A DNA stretch of 6,086 nucleotides from Candidatus Bipolaricaulota bacterium (GTDB lineage: Bacteria > Bipolaricaulota > Bipolaricaulia > RBG-16-55-9). The number at the start of each line of letters is the position of its first letter. The first letter of the stretch is position 1. A program made the translations under genes and the position numbers. The stretch is taken from contig JAHEOA010000036.1 of NCBI GenBank assembly GCA_018609825.1, forward strand, positions 1 through 6,086. Direction: 5' to 3'. Shown piece after piece: positions 1 to 5,073 of the stretch. The notes below the pieces were generated by a model. The model was not told where the DNA came from, ran no database searches, and saw only the letters and a list, made by a program, of their open reading frames with translations.

Positions 1-570
1 CCACTCCGGCAGCGGGTCGTCTTTGAAGGGATTGCCGAACGACGCGGGCGTCCGATAGGGCGTGTGCGGATCCCAAAGGTTGAGGTGGAGGTACCACTCG
101 TCGACGTCCGAACGTCGGTCGAGCCAACCGAGCGCCTCGTCAACCACCTCGTCGGCGGTGTCCATGCCCGCACGGCCCGTGTTGATGATCTCATTGAAGC
201 CGGCGTGCCAGTGCCAGGCCGCGTGGCGCTCGCCGAACGAGCTGATCGTGGCGGTCCAAAGTCCGGCATTCCGCAGACATGCCATCCAGCCGGTCCGCGC
301 GAACTGATCGGTAAACCCGCGCGAAGGGCCTTCCGGAAACGGCGTCGCGGCCGTGCCGCCGTGGCCGACGACGCCCGTGTGGATCCCGAACCGACCGCTC
401 CACATGGCGGTCCGCGACGGCAGGCAGGGCGCGTCGCTCGTGTAGACGCGCTCGAAGCGAACGCCGTCGTTGGCGAGACGATCGATCGTGGGACTCGTGT
501 CGCGACGATAGCCGTAGCAGCCGAGATGATCGGGTCGGAGGCTGTCGATGTCGACGTGGACGATGCGCAT
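1..570 (-). CDS. Type I (formylglycine-dependent) sulfatase, N-terminal part, runs off left edge
   Basis: This is the first 190 codons of a sulfatase, which hydrolyses sulfate esters, probably on sugars. Seen: the opening (residues 4-20) contains the [14 protein letters not shown] block with Asp7 and Asp9, where the family binds its metal. CLPSR lies at 49-53, followed by a T-A-M-W-S-G-R segment and HTG at 64-66. This is the C-x-P-S-R signature in which Cys49 becomes formylglycine. W-D-P-H-T-P-Y at 166-172 is the usual second family block. The ATG at 570 is preceded by a perfect AGGAGG five bases upstream. No signal peptide is present, since the metal-binding strand begins at residue 3, so the enzyme is predicted to be cytoplasmic. 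That suits small sulfated oligo- or monosaccharides better than intact polymer. It is divergent from the propeller glycosidase. The C-terminal half is outside the window, so the subfamily cannot be assigned. Confidence 0.93.
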   Translation of the reverse strand, partial: MRIVHVDIDSLRPDHLGCYGYRRDTSPTIDRLANDGVRFERVYTSDAPCLPSRTAMWSGRFGIHTGVVGHGGTAATPFPEGPSRGFTDQFARTGWMACLRNAGLWTATISSFGERHAAWHWHAGFNEIINTGRAGMDTADEVVDEALGWLDRRSDVDEWYLHLNLWDPHTPYRTPASFGNPFKDDPLPEW

Positions 571-657
571 GATTGCCTCCTGCTAGTTCGCCTATTGGGT
601 TGCTCGGGCTGGGCCGATGGCGTAAGCTGCGCTCACTTTCGAAACGGGATCCGCTCC
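571..657. promoter_or_regulatory. Divergent intergenic region between sulfatase and propeller glycosidase
   Basis: These 87 bases separate two divergent starts and must hold the 5' signals of both genes unless one frame extends into them. I see no convincing -35/-10 pair on either strand. The only visible symmetry is the 8-base palindrome TTTCGAAA at 637-644, about 14 bases before the glycosidase ATG. Its central CG recalls LacI-type half-site symmetry, but it is short and no regulator gene is in the window. A promoter role rests on position alone. Confidence 0.35.
576..581 (-). promoter_or_regulatory. Ribosome binding site of the sulfatase
   Basis: Read on the minus strand this is AGGAGG, a perfect anti-16S match, five bases before the ATG at 570. 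It fixes the sulfatase start and supports minus-strand coding here, against the long plus-strand open frame that covers the same bases. Confidence 0.8.
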
Positions 658-1632
658 ATGTACGTGCCCAACGATCACTACCTGTGGGACTTCTGGCTGC
701 TGCGCCATGACGGCGTGTATCATCTGTTCCACCTGCGCGCCCCGCGCGACGTCGATCCCGGGCGGCGCCACTATGTCGCCCGCGTCGGCCACGCCACTTC
801 GGCGGACCTTCGCACTTGGCGCAGCGAAGGCGCCGTCTTGGAGCCAGGCCCGCCTGGATCTTGGGACGACACGGCCATTTGGACGGGCAGCGTCATCCAA
901 CACCGGGGCCGATTCCACATGCTCTACACGGCGATCCAGATGGACGGATCGAACGTGATTCAACGCATTGGCTTGGCCTCATCCGACGATCTCCGTCGCT
1001 GGCACAAGCATCCGGCCAACCCCGTGTTGGAGGCCGACCCGCGCTGGTACGAGTTTGAGGACGACTCATCGCACCACGAGCGGGCCTGGCGCGATCCCTA
1101 CGTCGTCTATCACGCGGACGATGAGGCGTTCTACGCCGCGATCACGGCCCGAGGCAACGAGGGGGCCCAAGACCGGCGGGGCTGCCTCGGCTTGGCCAGC
1201 TCCGTCGATCTCGTCCATTGGGACGTCCGGCCGCCGCTCTACGCGCCGAACGAGTTCGGGCAGATGGAAGTGCCGCAGTGGATCGCGGTCAACGGCCATC
1301 ATCAACTGTTGTTCAGCCTCTATGACAAATTCCATTCGTCAACGCGACGTGATCGCCTCAATCAGCATCCCGATGCCTTGGCGACCGGCACGTTCGTCGC
1401 GAGCGCAGACGATCGCTTCGGCCCCTTTCAACTCGCTGCCGACCGCCCGCTCGTCGGCGCCTCGGCCGCTGAGCGCTACGGCGCCAAGCTCGTGCGCGAC
1501 CCTGACGGCCATTGGGTTCTGCTCCACTGGCTCGGCTTCAACGGCGAGGGTCGGTTCATCGGGGGCCTGTCCGATCCTCAGCCCGTGGTCGTCCACGACC
1601 ACAGCCGCATCGCAACACGTTCATCGGCTTGA
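658..1632 (+). CDS. GH32/GH43/GH68-type five-bladed beta-propeller glycosidase
   Basis: A 324-residue protein with the motif order of the beta-fructosidase/furanosidase superfamily. LWDFW at 9-13 places Asp11 as nucleophile and resembles the W-D-x-W of levansucrases. WTGS at 75-78 matches the F/W-S/T-G-S motif. WRDP at 144-147 is the RDP transition-state motif, and MEVPQ at 203-207 supplies Glu204 as likely acid/base. Blade repeats of the type 'A-S-S-D-D-L-R-R-W' occur at 46-54, 107-115 and 180-188. The GH32 C-terminal beta-sandwich is absent, so this is a bare propeller. No signal peptide is evident, so it is probably cytoplasmic. The ATG at 658 was chosen because homology begins at once; a TTG at 595 is a weaker alternative. 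The Shine-Dalgarno is poor. The frame stays open back to 64 only because it lies antisense to the sulfatase. The substrate, fructoside or another furanoside/pyranoside, is undetermined. Confidence 0.85.
   Translation: MYVPNDHYLWDFWLLRHDGVYHLFHLRAPRDVDPGRRHYVARVGHATSADLRTWRSEGAVLEPGPPGSWDDTAIWTGSVIQHRGRFHMLYTAIQMDGSNVIQRIGLASSDDLRRWHKHPANPVLEADPRWYEFEDDSSHHERAWRDPYVVYHADDEAFYAAITARGNEGAQDRRGCLGLASSVDLVHWDVRPPLYAPNEFGQMEVPQWIAVNGHHQLLFSLYDKFHSSTRRDRLNQHPDALATGTFVASADDRFGPFQLAADRPLVGASAAERYGAKLVRDPDGHWVLLHWLGFNGEGRFIGGLSDPQPVVVHDHSRIATRSSA
1585..1602. repeat. Perfect inverted repeat at the convergent gene ends
   Basis: GTGGTCGT-CC-ACGACCAC forms two perfect 8-base arms (7 base pairs with a 4-base loop when folded). 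It lies within the last 50 bases of the propeller glycosidase and about 40 bases past the GH4 stop on the other strand. A second small hairpin, TCGGC-TTGAG-GCCGA at 1624-1638, spans the stop of the plus-strand gene. Neither has a T-run on either side, so a classical Rho-independent terminator is not supported. A structure that separates the two converging transcripts is possible. Confidence 0.4.
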
Positions 1633-1642
1633 GGCCGACGTT

Positions 1643-3145
1643 CTACTGGATGCCGTGCCGATGGTGTTTCCCGGTGGAGATCTCCATGGCCCGCTCGCGG
1701 CTCGCCTCCGCCTGCTCGATCATCTCCGCCAGCGTCTTGACCCGGCGCCGCGTGTCGGGCCACATGTCCTTCGGCTCGGGCGGCGAGGTCTCTGCCAGGC
1801 TCGCGTGGGCCTCGTCGACGGCGTCGCCGTATTGCGGAAGCCAGTCGGCGTTGGCGACGAGCATCTCGTCGACCATCTGCCAGATCTGGGGCGGCGTCAG
1901 CGACGCCCCCGTCAGCGGATCCATCATGAACGCCTGCTTCAGTCGTTGCGCATCCCCGCTGACCGCAGCTTGCACGCCCAATCGCTGGGCGAGGACGTTG
2001 CTCTCGCACATGGCGGCACAGATCGGCGGTAGCTCGCCGTAGCGCGGGATGCTGAACCCATGACGATCGACGTACCCGGGAACCTCAACGATCGCGTCTG
2101 CGGAAATGTTCGGGATCGTGCCGTGGTTTTTGACGTTGAAGTGGCCACGGTACGGCTTGCCGGTCGCCATGGCTTCGATGATGTAGCTGGCGTGTTCCTC
2201 GGTGCGCTCGTCGGGCGTGATCGGCTCCACCGGCAGCTCCAGCCAGTTGGGGGCGTCGTGATCCACCCACTGGCGCTGTTCGGCGTTGAAGCGCAGGCCG
2301 CCTGCCGTCTCGCCCAGGTGGTGGTTCTCGCTCATCGTCACCCAGTCGGGCGTGACGTCGGGACGCTTGCGGTACCACGGCGTCATCTCGCTCAGGAACC
2401 CGCTGCTTTCGGTGGCGTAGTAGCCCGTGCGGCGCAGCAGGTCGAATCGGACTTTCTCCTCCTGGCCGAGGGGATGGGCCTCGTAGGCGGGTAGGACGTG
2501 ATCGAGCAGGTCCTCGTCCCGATGGCGCAGCTCGGTGAACCAGGTCATGTGGTTGATGCCGCCGGCCGAGTATTCCAGTTCATCGGGCGGCACGCCGAGC
2601 ACCTCGGCCAATTGGGCCGCCGTGTGTTGGACGCCATGACAGAGCCCGACGCAGGGCACGTCGGTCTGATCCAGAACCGCCCAGGTGACCATGGCGTTGG
2701 GATTGGCGTAGTTGAGCATCACCGCGCCCGGCCTGGCGACCTCGCGCATATCCTGACAGAACGCGCGCGTGGGCGGGATCTCCATCTGGCCGTACATGAG
2801 CCCGCCGGGGCCGAGCGTGTCGCCGATGCACTGATCGACGCCGTGCTTGAGCGGGATCTCTACGTTGTTCTTGAACGCCTCGATGCCGCCGGCGCGGATC
2901 ATGTTGATCACGAAGTCGGCGTCCGCCAGGGCCTGGCGGCGGTCGAGCGTCGCGTGGACGCGCGCAGGCATGCCGTTGCCCTCGATGTCGCGCTCCAACA
3001 GCCGCTCGGCAATATCCAATCGATCTTCGTGAATGTCGGTGAGGCGGAACTCGGTCTCGCGAAGCTCGGGCACGCAGAGGATGTCGCGCGCCAAGCGTCG
3101 GGTGAACTTCGCGCTCCCCGCTCCGATCATGGCAACTCGGATCAT
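1643..3145 (-). CDS. GH4 family NAD+/Mn2+-dependent glycosidase, MelA-like
   Basis: A 500-residue GH4 enzyme. The family cleaves glycosides by transient NAD+ oxidation at C3 with a divalent metal, and acts in the cytoplasm. Seen: a Rossmann dinucleotide motif GAGSAKF at 8-14 with Asp37 at the end of the second strand; DTLGPGG at 109-115; NYANPNA at 145-151; CHGVQHT at 169-175 with Cys169 as metal ligand; GGINHM at 195-200 with His199 as second ligand; TESSGF and TPWY near 245-258. The whole chain parallels E. coli MelA (alpha-galactosidase, about 450 residues) as I recall it. MelA has CHSV where this protein has CHGV, and this protein carries about 50 extra charged C-terminal residues after the conserved D-W-L-P block. 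The substrate may therefore differ: alpha-galactoside, uronide or another. AAGGAG lies 13 bases before the ATG, a long spacing. It is probably the last gene of the operon. Confidence 0.92.
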   Translation of the reverse strand: MIRVAMIGAGSAKFTRRLARDILCVPELRETEFRLTDIHEDRLDIAERLLERDIEGNGMPARVHATLDRRQALADADFVINMIRAGGIEAFKNNVEIPLKHGVDQCIGDTLGPGGLMYGQMEIPPTRAFCQDMREVARPGAVMLNYANPNAMVTWAVLDQTDVPCVGLCHGVQHTAAQLAEVLGVPPDELEYSAGGINHMTWFTELRHRDEDLLDHVLPAYEAHPLGQEEKVRFDLLRRTGYYATESSGFLSEMTPWYRKRPDVTPDWVTMSENHHLGETAGGLRFNAEQRQWVDHDAPNWLELPVEPITPDERTEEHASYIIEAMATGKPYRGHFNVKNHGTIPNISADAIVEVPGYVDRHGFSIPRYGELPPICAAMCESNVLAQRLGVQAAVSGDAQRLKQAFMMDPLTGASLTPPQIWQMVDEMLVANADWLPQYGDAVDEAHASLAETSPPEPKDMWPDTRRRVKTLAEMIEQAEASRERAMEISTGKHHRHGIQ

Positions 3146-3194
3146 CGGTTCGTCAACACTCCTTCGGTCATCGACGTCATCGCTCGGCCCATGG

Positions 3195-4217
3195 TCAGTA
3201 GTCGGACTCGGATCGTACCGCGACCTGGGCGTTGTTCTCCAGATCGCAGTCGATCTCGATCGTCTCGGGCGGCAGCGAGGCCATCGTCGCGTTCAGTTGT
3301 TCGAGCACCCCGATCGATTGCGTCCGCAGTGCCTCGCGGCAGGCGTCCCCATCCGGGTAGTTCGCCATGGCCTCGGCCCAGACAGCCCGACCCGCGAGGT
3401 AGCCGCGGGCCCCGCACGCCACCGCCGATCGGAACGCCTTGATAAACGTCGCGGAGCCCAGGCCGCCGCTCAAGAGCACCCAGGGCGCGGGCAGCCGCTC
3501 CGTCGTCTCGCGCATGATCGCCTCGATGTCCGCAAGCGAGTAGAGCGAGCCGCCCCATTCGGCGATGCCGTCGGCCTTGGCCGGGAAGCCGAGCTTGTAG
3601 AGATCGACGCCGTAGCGCTCGTCGGCAAAGTCAAGCATGCAGCGGCGCATCAGCTCGGGCAGCGCTTGCGCATAAGCCTGGTCGGCCTCGTTCGGAAGCT
3701 GATAGGGCAGGACCTCGTAGACGAACGGGCGATCGACACGTCGACAGGTCTCGCCCACGTCTTCCACGAACCGACGCTGGTGATCGAGGACGTCCTGGGG
3801 GGCGTCGTGGCGGTACCAGGCCAAAACTTTCAATCCATCTGCCCCGTAGCGAACGGCCTGCTCGGCGCTCCAGTCCGGAATCCATTTGCTCTTGCGGAAA
3901 CCGTCGTCGTTGGTGGCAAAGACGTGGTGCTCCAGCGTCAGCATCAAGCCCGTCTTTTGGGGCAAATGCGGCAGCGCGCGGCAGTAGCCGAAGTAGGGAT
4001 CGACGAGCAGGCCCGTCGCATGGGCGGCCAAGGTTTCAGCCAAGAGTCCCTTGATCTCGGCGACGCGCGACCCCGTCTCCTCGACGGGCATGTCGAGTTT
4101 GTCCGCGACGAGGTTGAACAAGGGCGGCCGTTGATCGGTCGCGATGGCGGCGATGCGCCCTTCGCCGTCGCCGATGCGGGCCAACCCGCGTGCCTTACCC
4201 GGCGTCCGCTTCATCAT
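3195..4217 (-). CDS. LacD/YihT-family class I ketose-phosphate aldolase
   Basis: A 340-residue TIM-barrel aldolase of the DeoC/LacD family. Family members cleave tagatose 1,6-bisphosphate (LacD) or 6-sulfofructose 1-phosphate (YihT) through a lysine Schiff base, giving dihydroxyacetone phosphate and a three-carbon aldehyde. Seen: ATDQR at 26-30; GADGLKVLAWY at 125-135; E168 in the F-V-Y-E-V strand; GVDLYKLGFP at 203-212 with Lys208 as expected Schiff-base residue; PWVLLSGG at 245-252; GARGYLAGRAVWAEA at 269-283 with Arg277 in the phosphate/anion pocket. The glutamate normally seen in K-V-E-x-P is Gly210 here. GGAGG at 4221-4225 lies 3 bases from the first of two tandem ATGs and 6 from the second (4214), so the true start may be 4214. 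The gene overlaps the kinase by 23 bases, indicating translational coupling. The family assignment is firm; the substrate is open. Confidence 0.9.
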   Translation of the reverse strand: MMKRTPGKARGLARIGDGEGRIAAIATDQRPPLFNLVADKLDMPVEETGSRVAEIKGLLAETLAAHATGLLVDPYFGYCRALPHLPQKTGLMLTLEHHVFATNDDGFRKSKWIPDWSAEQAVRYGADGLKVLAWYRHDAPQDVLDHQRRFVEDVGETCRRVDRPFVYEVLPYQLPNEADQAYAQALPELMRRCMLDFADERYGVDLYKLGFPAKADGIAEWGGSLYSLADIEAIMRETTERLPAPWVLLSGGLGSATFIKAFRSAVACGARGYLAGRAVWAEAMANYPDGDACREALRTQSIGVLEQLNATMASLPPETIEIDCDLENNAQVAVRSESDY

Positions 4218-5073
4218 AGGCCTCCAAAAACTCAGTCAGTTGATCTCGGTCCGGCACGTCGGCCGTCTGACAGCGCAGCGCCGCGGCCGCGGACGCGAAC
4301 CGTAGCGCGTCCGCTTCGTCGCCATCTTCCGCCAACGCCAGCGCGAACGCCCCGTGGAAGACGTCGCCGGCGCCGGTGCTGTCCCGAACCTCGACGGGGA
4401 AGACGGGGATCGGGCCGGCGTGGCTCGCGCCGCCCTTGCCGCCGAGGGTGGCGGCCCCCCAAGTCTCTCGCGCGCTCAGCCGATCCAGCAGCTCGCCGGG
4501 GCCGCCCACATGATCGGCCGTCTCGGCATCGGCGATCGCGTGCGTGGCCCGTTCGACGATCGCCCAGCCCGTCTCCGAGGGATCGTCGAAGTCGACGACG
4601 CGGCGAGCATCGCCCGCTCGGGCTTGCTCGATCAGCCGCTGGGCGCCACGTGGCCAGCGCAGGTCAACCAACACAACGTCCGCGTCGGTCACGTTCAGCT
4701 CCATCTCATCGAGCCAAGCCGGTTCGTCCGGCAGCTCGCCCGCGTATCGAAAAATGTGGCGGTCGCCGCCGGGGCCGATGAGGATAGCGCTCTCGGGCGT
4801 CTGGGCGTCGTTGAACGCTCGGAACCCGCGCACGTCGACGCCTTGCGAACTGAGCTTATGCGTCAACTTCTCGCCCGCCTCGTCCACGCCGCTGCGGCCG
4901 ACGAAGACGGCCTCGCCGCCCAGACGGGCCACGGTCAGCGCCGCCACGGCCGCCGGGCCGCCGAGGTCCGTCCTGAGCGCTGTGCACTCCGTGCGTCCGG
5001 ACGTGGGCGGAAAGGCCTCAACCCAATAGCGCCGGTCGAGGCAGGCCCACCCGAGCGTTACGACCCGTCCCAC
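4195..5073 (-). CDS. PfkB (ribokinase) family sugar kinase, sulfofructose-kinase-like
   Basis: A 292-residue PfkB kinase, predicted to phosphorylate the ketose made by the upstream isomerase with ATP. Seen: a PfkB opening strand with Asp13 (C-L-D-R-R-Y); the first signature region GGPAAVAALTVARLG at 38-52 followed by FVGRSGVDEAG; VDLRW at 136-140; and the second signature DSTGAGDVFHGAFALAL near the C-terminus, holding the anion hole and the catalytic Asp of G-A-G-D. Length and motif order match E. coli YihV (sulfofructose kinase) closely from memory, including the D-x-R-W strand with the sulfonate-binding Arg138. The GTG at 5073 was chosen because GAGG lies 8 bases upstream and PfkB homology starts here. 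The frame upstream is open only because it is antisense-free high-GC sequence inside the isomerase gene. It overlaps the isomerase by 16 bases. Other PfkB ketohexokinase-type activities remain possible. Confidence 0.88.
   Translation of the reverse strand: MGRVVTLGWACLDRRYWVEAFPPTSGRTECTALRTDLGGPAAVAALTVARLGGEAVFVGRSGVDEAGEKLTHKLSSQGVDVRGFRAFNDAQTPESAILIGPGGDRHIFRYAGELPDEPAWLDEMELNVTDADVVLVDLRWPRGAQRLIEQARAGDARRVVDFDDPSETGWAIVERATHAIADAETADHVGGPGELLDRLSARETWGAATLGGKGGASHAGPIPVFPVEVRDSTGAGDVFHGAFALALAEDGDEADALRFASAAAALRCQTADVPDRDQLTEFLEAYDEADAG
4221..4225 (-). promoter_or_regulatory. Ribosome binding site of the aldolase inside the kinase gene
   Basis: Minus-strand GGAGG lies within the last codons of the kinase. 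Spacing is 3 bases to ATG 4217 and 6 bases to the adjacent ATG 4214, which favours the second ATG. Its location means aldolase initiation is probably coupled to kinase translation. Confidence 0.65.

Noticed and set aside
64..657. Upstream extension of the plus-strand glycosidase frame by nearly 200 codons
   Set aside because: It lies antisense to the sulfatase, whose motifs and AGGAGG site are clear; the translated extension shows no glycosidase motif, and propeller homology begins at the ATG at 658.
571..657. Sigma-70 promoter in the divergent region
   Set aside because: No -35 and -10 hexamers with acceptable spacing were found on either strand, so only position suggests promoters here.
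2498..3442. 314-codon plus-strand open frame
   Set aside because: It is antisense to GH4 and the aldolase, has no recognisable domain, and the opposite strand carries well-conserved family motifs.
3033..4781. 582-codon plus-strand open frame
   Set aside because: It is antisense to the GH4 start, the aldolase and most of the kinase. Its translation is Arg/Pro-rich low-complexity sequence typical of shadow frames in high-GC DNA.
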